Counted from the stretch's first letter, positions 43,677 through 53,248 are shown. The stretch: 64,000 nucleotides of DNA from Methylopumilus sp009926035 (GCA_041165405.1 JBEANL010000001.1:62001-126000); one strand, 5' to 3'. Numbers and translations: made by a program. The notes: generated by a model from the letters alone, not told the origin.

Positions 43677-46346
43677 ATGTTAAAGACCATTGTTAAGAAT
43701 TTATTTGGAAGCAGAAACGATCGACTCCTTAAAGAGTATGGTAAAAAAGTTCAGCAAATAAATTCATTAGAAGAAGCAATTAAAAAACTCAATGACACCG
43801 CTTTCAAAGCTAAAACTTCAGAATTTAAAAAACGTCTTAGTGAAGGACAAAAACTAGATGATTTGCTTGTTGAGGCTTTTGCTGTTGTAAGGGAAGCGAG
43901 TCGACGTGTATTAGAAATGCGCCATTTTGATGTGCAACTTATGGGTGGCATGGCCCTTCATGACGGAAAAATTTCAGAAATGCGGACAGGTGAAGGTAAG
44001 ACGCTTGTTGCTACATTACCTACATATCTTAATGCCCTTGAAGGCAAAGGCGTTCACGTTATTACAGTCAATGATTATCTTGCAAAACGAGATGCGGAGT
44101 GGATGGGTCAAATATATAGATTCTTAGGCCTAGAAGTCGGTATTAATTTGTCTAGCATTTCAAGTGAGGAGAAGAAAAAAGCTTATCAAGCTGATATCAC
44201 TTATGGCACTAATAATGAATTTGGTTTTGATTATTTAAGAGACAACATGATCTTCTCTAAAGAAGAGCGTGTTCAGAGAAAATTACATTACGGTTTGGTT
44301 GATGAAGTTGACTCAATTTTAATTGATGAGGCAAGAACACCTCTCATTATTTCAGGACAAGCTGAGGATAACGTCGATCTTTATACAAAGATTAATTTAG
44401 TAGTAGCCAAACTTTCAAGACAAAAAACTGAAGAAGAAAATGGCGACTACTGGGTAGATGAAAAAGCACATCAAGTAGTTCTTTCAGAAAGTGGCCATGA
44501 GAATGTAGAGCAGCTATTAATTAATGCAGGATTATTATCTGCACAATCAAGCTTATACGATGCAACTAATATTTCACTTGTACATCATATTAACGCTTCA
44601 TTAAAAGCAAGGAACCTCTTCAATAAAGATCAGCATTATGTGGTGCGAGATAACAGCATCATTATTGTTGATGAATTTACAGGAAGAATGATGCCGGGCC
44701 GAAGATGGTCAGAAGGCATTCATCAAGCTGTTGAGGCTAAAGAAGGTGTTGAAATACAAAAAGAAAATCAAACGCTCGCTTCTATTACATTCCAAAATTA
44801 TTTTAGGATGTATCAAAAGTTATCTGGTATGACGGGTACAGCTGATACGGAGGCTTATGAATTTAGTCAAATTTACGGATTAGAAACTATTATTATCCCC
44901 CCTCACAGAACGACTCAAAGAAAAGACATGATGGATAAAGTGTATCGCACTTCTCAAGAGCGATATGCTGCAGTGATCGAGGATATTAAAGCGTGTCAAA
45001 AAATCGAACAGCCAGTTTTGGTAGGCACTACGTCAATTGAAAATTCAGAGCTTATTTCTGCATTACTTACAAAAGCAAAATTAAAGCATCAGGTATTGAA
45101 TGCAAAACACCATGAAAAAGAAGCACATATTATTGCGCAAGCAGGGCGTCCAGGCATGATTACTATCGCAACTAATATGGCTGGCCGGGGAACAGATATT
45201 GTACTAGGCGGAAGTATTGAAGCTGATATTCATGAAATTAAATTAAACGACAAATTAACTGAAAGTAAAAAAGAAAAAGAAATTAAAGCGCTTAAAGACG
45301 CATGGAAAGAGCAGAATGGCTTGGTAGTTAGGGCAGGCGGGCTTCATATTATTGGCACTGAAAGACACGAATCAAGACGTGTAGACAATCAGCTCAGAGG
45401 CCGCGCAGGTAGGCAGGGAGATCCAGGATCTAGTCGATTCTATTTATCTCTAGAGGATTCATTATTAAGAATTTTTGCATCTGATCGCGTCTCAGCTATT
45501 ATGGAAAAACTTAAGATGCCAGAAGGTGAAGCTATTGAGCATTCATGGGTAACAAAAGCTATTGAAAATGCGCAAAGGAAAGTGGAAGGGCGAAATTTTG
45601 ACATTAGAAAACAGTTGCTTGAATACGATGATGTTGCAAACGATCAAAGAAAAGTAATTTATGAACAAAGAAATGAATTGCTTGATTCTGATCAAACGGC
45701 AGAAACAATCGCTGCGATGAGAGCAGACGTTCTTCGTGATCTCATGCAAGGACATATTCCTCCAGGCAGCATGGAAGATATGTGGGATATTCCATCTTTA
45801 GAGAAAATTTTAGTTTCTGATTATGGTTTAAATCTTTCTATTAAAGCATGGGTTGATAAAGAACCTCAAATTGATATAGAAGAGATTTATGAGAGAGTCA
45901 TTACCCTCGCTAATAAGCAATATCAGGAAAAAGAATCTTTAGTTGGCAAAGATACGATTCGGCATTTCGAAAAAACAGTGATGTTACAAAGTATTGATCA
46001 CCATTGGAGGGAACATTTGTCATCTCTTGATCATTTAAGACAAGGCATACATTTACGCTCTTATGCGCAAAAAAATCCTAAGCAAGAATATAAAAAAGAG
46101 GCATTTGAATTATTTGGATATCTTTTAGATACAGTCAAAACTGAAGTCACTCGCATTACTATGGTTGTAAAAATAAAGAATGAGGCTGAAGTCAACGAGA
46201 TTGATGAAAAAAATAAAAATGAAATTAAAAAAACATCTAGAAAAAAAGAAGATGCAACAAATACTTTTCCTAAAGTTGGTAGAAATGATCCATGCCCCTG
46301 CGGAAGCAATAAAAAGTATAAACAATGTCACGGCACTTTAGACTAA
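43677..46346 (+). CDS. secA: Preprotein translocase ATPase SecA
   Basis: An 889-aa motor driving export through SecYEG. DEAD motor 1 has Walker A MRTGEGKTLVATLP, VNDYLAKRDAEW, GTNNEFGFDYLRDNM and VDEVDSILIDEARTPL; the preprotein cross-linking and motor 2 domains include TNMAGRGTDI and RGRAGRQGDPGSSRFYLSLED. The C-terminal tail ends in DPCPCGSNKKYKQCHG, the zinc finger that binds SecB. Full length with no disruption. A short DUF1289 gene follows 19 nt later. Confidence 0.99.
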   Translation: MLKTIVKNLFGSRNDRLLKEYGKKVQQINSLEEAIKKLNDTAFKAKTSEFKKRLSEGQKLDDLLVEAFAVVREASRRVLEMRHFDVQLMGGMALHDGKISEMRTGEGKTLVATLPTYLNALEGKGVHVITVNDYLAKRDAEWMGQIYRFLGLEVGINLSSISSEEKKKAYQADITYGTNNEFGFDYLRDNMIFSKEERVQRKLHYGLVDEVDSILIDEARTPLIISGQAEDNVDLYTKINLVVAKLSRQKTEEENGDYWVDEKAHQVVLSESGHENVEQLLINAGLLSAQSSLYDATNISLVHHINASLKARNLFNKDQHYVVRDNSIIIVDEFTGRMMPGRRWSEGIHQAVEAKEGVEIQKENQTLASITFQNYFRMYQKLSGMTGTADTEAYEFSQIYGLETIIIPPHRTTQRKDMMDKVYRTSQERYAAVIEDIKACQKIEQPVLVGTTSIENSELISALLTKAKLKHQVLNAKHHEKEAHIIAQAGRPGMITIATNMAGRGTDIVLGGSIEADIHEIKLNDKLTESKKEKEIKALKDAWKEQNGLVVRAGGLHIIGTERHESRRVDNQLRGRAGRQGDPGSSRFYLSLEDSLLRIFASDRVSAIMEKLKMPEGEAIEHSWVTKAIENAQRKVEGRNFDIRKQLLEYDDVANDQRKVIYEQRNELLDSDQTAETIAAMRADVLRDLMQGHIPPGSMEDMWDIPSLEKILVSDYGLNLSIKAWVDKEPQIDIEEIYERVITLANKQYQEKESLVGKDTIRHFEKTVMLQSIDHHWREHLSSLDHLRQGIHLRSYAQKNPKQEYKKEAFELFGYLLDTVKTEVTRITMVVKIKNEAEVNEIDEKNKNEIKKTSRKKEDATNTFPKVGRNDPCPCGSNKKYKQCHGTLD

Positions 46347-46365
46347 CTAAAGAGAGTTTATAATT

Positions 46366-46539
46366 TTGATTGAATCACCCTGTATTGGCGTTTGCAGCAT
46401 TAATAAAGAGCATCAATTTTGTGAGGGATGCTTTAGAAGTGAAGAGGAAATTTCTCAGTGGATCACATTAAGTGATGATCAAAAAAAAGAGATTAATCAA
46501 TTAGCAACTCAAAGACAGATTAATCTTATTTCGTTTTAA
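46366..46539 (+). CDS. DUF1289 small cysteine-rich protein, 57 aa
   Basis: Fifty-seven residues with the DUF1289 pattern: SPCIGVCSI (Cys6, Cys10), FCEGCFR (Cys19, Cys22), then EEEISQW and a helix. The four cysteines could bind zinc or an iron-sulfur centre; the function is unknown. The start is TTG at 46366, chosen because a GAGAG site lies 11 nt upstream and it is the only start before the first conserved cysteine. Its TAA shares the TTAA at 46536-46539 with the stop of the convergent nth gene. It may be cotranscribed with secA. Confidence 0.8.
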   Translation: MIESPCIGVCSINKEHQFCEGCFRSEEEISQWITLSDDQKKEINQLATQRQINLISF

Positions 46540-47171
46540 TTAATAATTTTTTTCTTATACTCACATAAATCATTAATTACACAACTGCTGCATTTTGGAA
46601 GTCTTGCTGTGCAAGTATATCTCCCATGCAAAATCAATAAATGGTGTGCGTCTTTTAAAAATTTTTTTGGGGTAACTTTCATCAATTTTTTTTCTACCTG
46701 AAGTACATTTTCACCTGGTGCAATATTTATTCGATTTGAAATTCTAAATATATGTGTATCAACCGCAATCGCTGGCTCATTAAAAATTGTATTTAAAATA
46801 ACGTTGGCTGTTTTTCTTCCAACACCAGGAAGTGCTTCAAGCAACAATCGATCATGAGGCACCTCGCCTTTAAATTTGACATGAATAATCTTTGCGGTTG
46901 CAAGTATGTTTTTAGCTTTTGTTTTATAGAGTCCAATAGTTTTTATACAAGACTCAATATCGCTTAATTGCATTTGGGCGAGTTGTTTTGCATCAGATGC
47001 TTTATTAAATAGTAACAAGGTGGCTTTATTGACTGATTTATCAGTCGCCTGTGCAGATAAAATAACTGCAATGAGGAGCTGAAAAGGCGTTTGATAGTTA
47101 AGTTCGGTAGTGGGATGGGGTGTATTTTTTGATAGCACTTCAAAAATTTTATGCCGCTTCTGAGGGTTCAT
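46536..47171 (-). CDS. nth: Endonuclease III (DNA glycosylase/AP lyase)
   Basis: A 211-aa base-excision repair enzyme for oxidised pyrimidines. The helix-hairpin-helix LPGVGRKTANVIL contains the catalytic Lys (GRKTAN), and VDTHIFRISNR the catalytic Asp. The C-terminus has the 4Fe-4S cluster loop with Cys spacing 6-2-5 (CTARLPKCSSCVINDLC). Complete. It follows rsxE by 9 nt, as in E. coli rsxABCDGE-nth. Confidence 0.98.
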   Translation of the reverse strand: MNPQKRHKIFEVLSKNTPHPTTELNYQTPFQLLIAVILSAQATDKSVNKATLLLFNKASDAKQLAQMQLSDIESCIKTIGLYKTKAKNILATAKIIHVKFKGEVPHDRLLLEALPGVGRKTANVILNTIFNEPAIAVDTHIFRISNRINIAPGENVLQVEKKLMKVTPKKFLKDAHHLLILHGRYTCTARLPKCSSCVINDLCEYKKKIIN

Positions 47172-47180
47172 AAAAATTAT

Positions 47181-47810
47181 TTAACGTGCTTCGATGCGGT
47201 TTTTTAGTGCAATAAGACAAGCTAAACCAATAAATGCTCCGGGAGGTAAGATGGCTAAAAGAAAGCCGTTGTAATTACTAAAAAAATGAATCACTAAATT
47301 GCTGGTAGAAGGGCCAAATATGAGATCAATACCAGAAAATAAAGTACCTTTACCAAAAAATTCCCTCATTCCACCAAGAAGTGCCAACACCAGAGCTAAA
47401 CCAAGACCCATAAAAAGGCCATCAAAAAAAGAGGGGGCTGTTTCATTCTTGGCTGCAAAAGATTCAACGCGCGCTAATACAATACAGTTTGTAACAATCA
47501 GAGGAATGAAAATGCCTAAAGCTTTGTAAAGCGGATGAATATAAGCATGAATACTGAAATCGATGATTGTTACAAGTGAAGCTATGATAAGAATAAAAAC
47601 AGGTACTCTAATTTCAGTGGGTATAAATCTTCTAATCGGCGAGACAGAGGCGTTTGATGCAGCCATTACAAGGGCGGTTGCTATACCAAGACTTAAGCCA
47701 TTGATCACAGAAGTTGTGACAGCAAGAGTCGGGCATAGTCCAAGTAGTTGAACCACTCCTGGATTTTGCTTCCAAAATCCATCCAATGCAATTTTTTTAA
47801 TATCGCTCAT
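47181..47810 (-). CDS. rsxE: Rnf/Rsx complex subunit E
   Basis: A 209-aa integral membrane subunit with about six helices. NPGVVQLLGLCPTLAVTTSVINGLSLGIATA near the N-terminus is the RnfE signature (the RnfA paralogue has a related LGLCPF). Complexes of this family couple ferredoxin:NAD+ oxidoreduction to ion movement; in E. coli the Rsx set keeps SoxR reduced. It overlaps rsxG by 4 nt and leads into nth. Confidence 0.96.
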   Translation of the reverse strand: MSDIKKIALDGFWKQNPGVVQLLGLCPTLAVTTSVINGLSLGIATALVMAASNASVSPIRRFIPTEIRVPVFILIIASLVTIIDFSIHAYIHPLYKALGIFIPLIVTNCIVLARVESFAAKNETAPSFFDGLFMGLGLALVLALLGGMREFFGKGTLFSGIDLIFGPSTSNLVIHFFSNYNGFLLAILPPGAFIGLACLIALKNRIEAR

Positions 47811-48430
47811 AATGCAAATAGCCTTTTTTTATTTTCTTTTGAGTAAAGAAGACATTTATATGTCGATTTAACGACAGCTCGAGATGTAATCGTTGCGCCA
47901 GATACATAGTCAAAATCACCGCCATCTTTTTTAACGGCCCACTGTTTTTCTGCTAATTTATCTAAAGATTTGAAATCAAAATTTTTAATCCACTGGCTTT
48001 TATCAATCTCAATATAATCTCCCAAGCCAGGGGTTTCTTTGTGAGCAATTACTCTTACACCTAATATTTTATCTTCTTGATCAATCCCCACGAGTGTTTT
48101 GATTTCACCGCTATAGCCATCAGGGGCGACAGCTTCAATAATGACCGCAATCACTTGATTGTTTTTCTTTGCTCGATAGACATCAATATTCTTTTTATTC
48201 CCCAGAAGAGGACTAGGTTCAACAGAAATAGTATCTTTCACAAGATTGTTGTCATATAAATCTCCGGAAATTACTTGATTTAAGAATATGCGTTTTGCTC
48301 TAGCATCACTCTCATCAATAGGGGATTTCGTAATGAAATAAAAAACACTTAAAGCAGTTGCAGCCGCTAAAGAAAAAATAATCATAGCTGCTGCAGTAGT
48401 AGATATTTTTTTTAAATGATCTTTAAACAT
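47807..48430 (-). CDS. rsxG: Rnf/Rsx complex subunit G (covalent flavin)
   Basis: A 207-aa subunit with one N-terminal helix (about 10-32) and a periplasmic FMN-binding domain. SGATITSRAVV carries the Thr to which FMN is attached as a phosphoester, and AHKETPGLGD is typical. I use the ATG at 48430 (MFKDHLKK), which lies 4 nt after the rsxD stop; an in-frame TTG at 48448 would overlap rsxD and add six residues. Part of the rsxABCDGE operon. Confidence 0.94.
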   Translation of the reverse strand: MFKDHLKKISTTAAAMIIFSLAAATALSVFYFITKSPIDESDARAKRIFLNQVISGDLYDNNLVKDTISVEPSPLLGNKKNIDVYRAKKNNQVIAVIIEAVAPDGYSGEIKTLVGIDQEDKILGVRVIAHKETPGLGDYIEIDKSQWIKNFDFKSLDKLAEKQWAVKKDGGDFDYVSGATITSRAVVKSTYKCLLYSKENKKRLFAL

Positions 48431-48434
48431 ACAT

Positions 48435-49454
48435 TTATTTATGACCAAAAATTCTTGGCTGTGTAAGACTATCTATGAGTGGCGCACAAATATTGAATAG
48501 CAATACAGCAAATGCAATCCCTTCTGGGTAGCCACCAAAAATTCGAATTATGAAAACTAATAAGGCTATACCTGCACCAAAATAAATTTTTCCTTTAGGT
48601 GTTGTGGGTGCGCTAACTGGATCGGTAATGATAAAAAAAGCACAAAGCATGCTTCCGCCACTCATAATATGAAAGAGTGGAGATGCGAATGTATCTGGCG
48701 CTAAAACATTAAACAGCAATGCCGTTAAAAATAAAGTCGATAAGAAGGCAACAGGTAAATGCCATGAAATAATCTTCTCTTTAAATAAGTAGAGACCTCC
48801 AGCAAGATAACCTAAATTAATTAACTCAAGCCCTCTGCCTCCAATAAAGCCAAAAATTTTGTCTTGTTGAATTGTGTTTAATGGCTGATTCAAAGTGAGC
48901 TGGGTTTTAATGTAATCAAGAGGTGTGGCAGAGCTCATTGCATCGAGTGTTTCTTTTGGTAATAAATTACTATTAAAAATAACTCTAATCTGATCAAGCC
49001 AGCCAGAAGGGGAAGCCATAAGATTATTAGGTATTTGCCAGTGCGTCATGATAGAGGGAAAAGAGATTAGTAAGATAGCGTATCCCACCATCGCTGGATT
49101 AAATAAGTTGTAACCTAATCCACCATAAACATGTTTGCCAAAAGTAATGCAAAGCAATGTGCCTAAAACAATAATCCACCAAGGCGCTATTGATGGGATA
49201 GATAAAGCAAGAAGCCAGGCAGTGACAAGTGCGCTGCCATCTGTAATGAATGGCTTAATCGGCAGTTTTCTTATGGCAAGAATTACACTTTCAGTCATTA
49301 TGACGGTAAGAGAAGCCAAAAGGATATTAATAATGACGCCTAAGCCAAATACATAAACATATAAAGCTATGCCAGGAATAAGCGCGAGTAAGACTTTGAG
49401 CATAATAGTGCTTACTGAAGGTGCGTTAACAATATAAGGCGATCTATTTTCCAT
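48435..49454 (-). CDS. rsxD: Rnf/Rsx complex subunit D
   Basis: A 339-aa membrane subunit related to NqrB, with about nine to ten helices. N-terminal SPYIVNAPSVSTIM, FGKHVYGGLGYNLFNPAMVGYA, the SSATPLDYIKT segment with the flavinylated Thr, and the FFIITDPVSAPTTPKGKIYFG helix are diagnostic. It covalently carries FMN. It starts 1 nt after the rsxC stop and its own stop is 4 nt before rsxG. Confidence 0.96.
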   Translation of the reverse strand: MENRSPYIVNAPSVSTIMLKVLLALIPGIALYVYVFGLGVIINILLASLTVIMTESVILAIRKLPIKPFITDGSALVTAWLLALSIPSIAPWWIIVLGTLLCITFGKHVYGGLGYNLFNPAMVGYAILLISFPSIMTHWQIPNNLMASPSGWLDQIRVIFNSNLLPKETLDAMSSATPLDYIKTQLTLNQPLNTIQQDKIFGFIGGRGLELINLGYLAGGLYLFKEKIISWHLPVAFLSTLFLTALLFNVLAPDTFASPLFHIMSGGSMLCAFFIITDPVSAPTTPKGKIYFGAGIALLVFIIRIFGGYPEGIAFAVLLFNICAPLIDSLTQPRIFGHK

Positions 49455-49455
49455 A

Positions 49456-50979
49456 TTAGTTTTTTACATTTTCTTGTTGGGTTTGTTTGACTCTTTCCAT
49501 CGCTGCAGCAATGGTTGATTTTTTCTCATCCTCAGCTTGCTTCTCTTGAGCTCCTAGAGCTTTTTGCGCATTTCTCTCAGCACGTTCTTTTTTCTCTCTT
49601 TCTATTCTTGCAAGTCTAAATTCATTTCTTTCTCTAGCTGTATTTGCAGCTTCTTTTGATTTATCCTGGGCAATAATTTCACTTTTTGCGTACCTATAAA
49701 ATTGTACAAGCGGAATATTGCTTGGACAAACGTAAGTACAGCATCCACATTCAATACAATCGAATAAATTGTACTCCCTCGCTTTTTCAAGCTGAGATGA
49801 CTTTGAGAACCAATATAATTCTTGAGGTTGTAAGTTGACTGGGCAGGCATCCGCACATCTTGCACAACGAATACAAGGCATTACAGGCTTTGGATCTGGA
49901 AACAATTCTGGAGAACTTTCGATGACACAATTCATTGCTTTTGTGACTGGCACATGAATTGATGGCAAATCAAATCCCATCATAGGGCCGCCCATAATAA
50001 ATTTTTTCGGTTTGCTTGAAGAGCCTCCCGCAGCATTGATTAAGTCTGATAAAGGCGTTCCAAATAAGACTTCAAAATTTTGAGGGGTTTTGACAGCTCC
50101 TGTAATTGTTACAATTCGACTGATCGATGGTTCACCCAACTCAAGGTATCTATAGATAGCCGCTACCGTAGCCACATTAAATACTTGAATTCCTAGATCT
50201 ACAGAGCGCTTTTCCTTTGGAACTTCTATCCCCATTAAGAGATAAATGAGTCTTTTTGCATCGCCACTTGGATAGAGGGTGGGCACCACTTTAATTTCAA
50301 CCGTTGTTTTTTGAGCGGCTTTTTTTAGTGCCTCATAAGATTCAATTTTATTATCTTCGATACCAACTACACATTTTTCTGCACCAAGGATACTTTGCGT
50401 AATGAGAGCACCTTGGATAATTTCATCAGCTCTTTCTCTCATTAACATATCATCACATGTAATGAATGGTTCGCACTCGGCAGCATTGATGACTAATGTA
50501 TGGATGGTTTGATTTTGATTAATCTTTAATTTCATGTGCGTTGGAAATACTGCGCCACCTAAGCCAACAATACCCGACTGTGTCAATGCTTCAATTAATT
50601 GAGCTCTATCTATTTTTTTCCACGAGATAGGTTTTTTTTCAATCCAGGTATCTTCGAAGTCTGGTTCAATTGTGATACAAAAATCAGGTAGGCCTGATGG
50701 ATGAGGAAGGATTTCTTCGCTAATTTTTAGGATCTTTCCTGATGTGGGCGCATGAATAGAGGCGGAAATATTGCCATCAGCTTCAGCAATCATCTGGCCT
50801 TTCAGAACTTGATCGCCGGGTTTAACTTTAACTTTTGCAACGTGACCTACATGCTGTCTAAGTGGCAGTACTAATTTTTTTGGAATAGCTAATTTTGCAA
50901 TAGGATGACGAGTGGATGCACTTTTATTTTCATCTGGATGAACCCCACCATTAAATTTAAAAATATTTTTTAATTGCAT
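49456..50979 (-). CDS. rsxC: Rnf/Rsx complex subunit C (NADH/flavin, 2x 4Fe-4S)
   Basis: A 507-aa peripheral subunit. The N-terminal barrel (FNGGVHPDENKSAST, LPLRQHVGHVAKVKVKPGDQVLKGQ) precedes the NADH/FMN domain (GIVGLGGAVFPTHMK, NAAECEPFITCDD, YPSGDAKRLIYLL, GGPMMGFDLPS). Two ferredoxin motifs follow: CIRCARCADACPVNLQP and CIECGCCTYVCPSNIPL. A charged, Ala/Glu/Lys-rich coiled tail ends the protein. I choose ATG 50979 (MQLKNIFKF), 10 nt after rsxB; a longer upstream frame to 51057 would run into rsxB and is not conserved. Confidence 0.95.
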   Translation of the reverse strand: MQLKNIFKFNGGVHPDENKSASTRHPIAKLAIPKKLVLPLRQHVGHVAKVKVKPGDQVLKGQMIAEADGNISASIHAPTSGKILKISEEILPHPSGLPDFCITIEPDFEDTWIEKKPISWKKIDRAQLIEALTQSGIVGLGGAVFPTHMKLKINQNQTIHTLVINAAECEPFITCDDMLMRERADEIIQGALITQSILGAEKCVVGIEDNKIESYEALKKAAQKTTVEIKVVPTLYPSGDAKRLIYLLMGIEVPKEKRSVDLGIQVFNVATVAAIYRYLELGEPSISRIVTITGAVKTPQNFEVLFGTPLSDLINAAGGSSSKPKKFIMGGPMMGFDLPSIHVPVTKAMNCVIESSPELFPDPKPVMPCIRCARCADACPVNLQPQELYWFSKSSQLEKAREYNLFDCIECGCCTYVCPSNIPLVQFYRYAKSEIIAQDKSKEAANTARERNEFRLARIEREKKERAERNAQKALGAQEKQAEDEKKSTIAAAMERVKQTQQENVKN

Positions 50980-50989
50980 AATAAACGCG

Positions 50990-51547
50990 TTAAGCCTTCT
51001 GAGCTTTTTGAATGTTATAGATAGGGTATTTCCATTTCCATGATTCAGAATTTTCAAGAACAGGTTCCATCGTTATGCAATCTACTGGACATGGCGGCAA
51101 GCATAATTCGCAACCCGTACACTCACTTGCAATAATCGTATGCATTTGTTTTGCAGCACCTAAAATGGCGTCCACTGGACAAGCTTGAATACATAAAGTA
51201 CATCCAATACAAGTTAACTCATCGATTAAAGCAACCGACTTTGGTTTTTGAATGCCATGTTCTTCATTAAGAGGTTTAAATTCTACGCCCATTAATTCCG
51301 CTAAAGCTTTGGCGCCAGCATCACCTCCTGGTGGACATTGGTTTATATCAGCTTCACCTTTCGCAATGGCAGTAGCATATGGTTTACAACCGGGATAACC
51401 ACATTGACCACATTGTGTTTGGGGAAGAATGGCGTCAATTCTTGCAACCATAGGATCGCCATCTACTTTAAATTTAATAGCAGAATACCCTAGGACCAAT
51501 CCCAAAAGGATGGCGAGAAAAATCATCACAAGGAGTGCCATAATCAT
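50990..51547 (-). CDS. rsxB: Rnf/Rsx complex subunit B (polyferredoxin)
   Basis: A 185-aa ferredoxin subunit. One N-terminal helix (about 3-24) is followed by the LPQTQCGQCGYPGCKPYA four-cysteine cluster, INQCPPGGD, and two 4Fe-4S motifs, CIGCTLCIQACPVDAI and CTGCELCLPPCPVDCI. All cluster cysteines are present. It sits directly after rsxA, with one base between the genes at most, and upstream of rsxC. Confidence 0.97.
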   Translation of the reverse strand: MIMALLVMIFLAILLGLVLGYSAIKFKVDGDPMVARIDAILPQTQCGQCGYPGCKPYATAIAKGEADINQCPPGGDAGAKALAELMGVEFKPLNEEHGIQKPKSVALIDELTCIGCTLCIQACPVDAILGAAKQMHTIIASECTGCELCLPPCPVDCITMEPVLENSESWKWKYPIYNIQKAQKA

Positions 51548-52129
51548 TTAACGATCTAAGCCCGCGAATCCCATGAAGGCGAGGCTCATAATGGAAGCCG
51601 TAACAAGCGCTATTGCTGTACCTTTAAATGGCAAAGGTATTTCAGCACCTTCTAGACGCTCTCTTAATGATGCAAATAAAATTAATACAATTGAAAATCC
51701 AATCGCACCGCCTAATCCAAATAAAGCCGATTCTATAAGTGTATGACTCGATTGTGCATTTAAAAGAGGGATCCCTAATACGGCACAATTAGTGGTTATA
51801 AGAGGCAGAAAAATACCTAACAATTGATAAAGTAATGGAAAGTTTTTTTCCATTAACATCTCAGTGAATTGAACAACGCCTGCGATCACCAAAATAAATG
51901 AAAGTGTTCTTAAATAAATAAGATCATTAGGCTCTAGAAGATAATGATTAATAGCCCAGCTTGTCATTGAACCTATGGTTAATACAAAAGCGGTAGCAGC
52001 AGACATGCTGATCGATGTTTCTAGCTTTTTAGATACGCCCATGAAAGGGCATAGCCCTAAAATTTTCACTAAAACGATATTGTTGACCAATACCGTGCTG
52101 ATGATAATTAAGAAATAGTGTTGGGTCAT
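51548..52129 (-). CDS. rsxA: Rnf/Rsx complex subunit A
   Basis: A 193-aa integral membrane subunit with six helices and the RnfA signature VNNIVLVKILGLCPFMGVSKKLETSISM near the N-terminus, plus TTNCAVLG and the GLGGAIGFSIVLILFA helix. It is the first gene of rsxABCDGE-nth. A 240-bp AT-rich space separates it from the divergent dapA gene and should hold promoters for both. Confidence 0.97.
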   Translation of the reverse strand: MTQHYFLIIISTVLVNNIVLVKILGLCPFMGVSKKLETSISMSAATAFVLTIGSMTSWAINHYLLEPNDLIYLRTLSFILVIAGVVQFTEMLMEKNFPLLYQLLGIFLPLITTNCAVLGIPLLNAQSSHTLIESALFGLGGAIGFSIVLILFASLRERLEGAEIPLPFKGTAIALVTASIMSLAFMGFAGLDR

Positions 52130-52369
52130 AAAGTTAAATTATACGTTTAAAATTGATGAAAATACTTATAGCTCAACCCTCTGTCAATTGAGGCTTTTGA
52201 AAGTTCAAGATCTTTTTTTGTAGTTAAAATATATCAATAATTCTATATTACTTCAAAGAATAAAGTTTTATAGCAATATAACTATTATATATATAACAAA
52301 TGATCAATTTTTTTGGTGTTTAGCTATTTAAGTTAAAATAGCGGCTTTACTAAATTAATAGCCAATCTC
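52130..52369. promoter_or_regulatory. AT-rich divergent control region rsxA / dapA
   Basis: A 240-bp region, one of the longest gene-free stretches here. It contains a very AT-rich core (52240-52310, with TATATATATAA) and, near its right end, a TAAAAT at 52334-52339 which would give a start about 24 nt before the dapA ATG. A TTTTGG 17 bp upstream is a poor -35. I see no gene, tRNA, riboswitch or strong hairpin in it. Confidence 0.45.
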
Positions 52370-53248
52370 ATGTCACCTCAAGGCAGTATTGTTGCAATTG
52401 TTACTCCAATGTTTCCAGATGGAAGTCTTGATATCCAAGCGCTGCATGGATTAATTGATTTTCATATTAATGAGGGCACAGACGGCATTGTCATTGTGGG
52501 AACAACCGGTGAATCACCTACGGTCAATTGCGAAGAGCATTGTCAGCTTATTGAAACAACTGTTAAACACGTCAATAAAAGAATCCCAGTAATAGCTGGC
52601 ACAGGGGCTAACTCTACGCAAGAGGCTATCGATCTTACAAAAGAAGCAAAACGACTTGGTGCAGATGCTTGTTTATTAGTGACGCCTTATTACAACAAAC
52701 CCAATCAGACAGGACTTTTTCAGCATTTTAGTAAAGTTGCAAATGAAGTTGCAATTGATCAAATTCTTTACAATGTTCCTTCTAGAACAGGCTGTGACTT
52801 AAAGAATGAGACCGTATTAAGGTTAAGCGAAATTACTAATATTGTAGGCATCAAAGATGCGACAGGAGACTTGACTCGAGGAATCGATCTTATCAAAAGA
52901 TTGCCACCTCATTTTTCAGTTTTAAGCGGTGATGATGCGACTGCTTTATCACTTATGTTGCTCGGAGGTAAAGGTGTGATTTCTGTAACGGCAAATGTTG
53001 CGCCTAAATTAATGCATGAAATGTATGCTTGCGTCATTGCTAAACAAAACGAAAAAGCAATCGAGATTAATCAACAATTGTTTTCACTTCACACCAATCT
53101 ATTTTTAGAAGCCAATCCAATACCTGTAAAATGGGCACTAAAGACAATGGGTCTTATTAAAGAGGGCATTCGATTGCCTTTAGTAGAACTTAGCGCGGAG
53201 TATCATAAAATTATTCAAACTGCTATGAAAGAAGCTCATATTCAATGA
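52370..53248 (+). CDS. dapA: 4-hydroxy-tetrahydrodipicolinate synthase
   Basis: A 292-aa TIM-barrel aldolase condensing pyruvate with aspartate semialdehyde on the way to lysine and meso-DAP. Schiff-base Lys162 lies in IVGIKDATGD, Tyr134 in ILYNVPSRT, Thr45-Thr46 in VGTTGESPT and Arg139 completes the site. Complete. It overlaps bamC by 4 nt, an arrangement shared with E. coli dapA-bamC. It supplies the diaminopimelate required by the MurE encoded upstream. Confidence 0.98.
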   Translation: MSPQGSIVAIVTPMFPDGSLDIQALHGLIDFHINEGTDGIVIVGTTGESPTVNCEEHCQLIETTVKHVNKRIPVIAGTGANSTQEAIDLTKEAKRLGADACLLVTPYYNKPNQTGLFQHFSKVANEVAIDQILYNVPSRTGCDLKNETVLRLSEITNIVGIKDATGDLTRGIDLIKRLPPHFSVLSGDDATALSLMLLGGKGVISVTANVAPKLMHEMYACVIAKQNEKAIEINQQLFSLHTNLFLEANPIPVKWALKTMGLIKEGIRLPLVELSAEYHKIIQTAMKEAHIQ

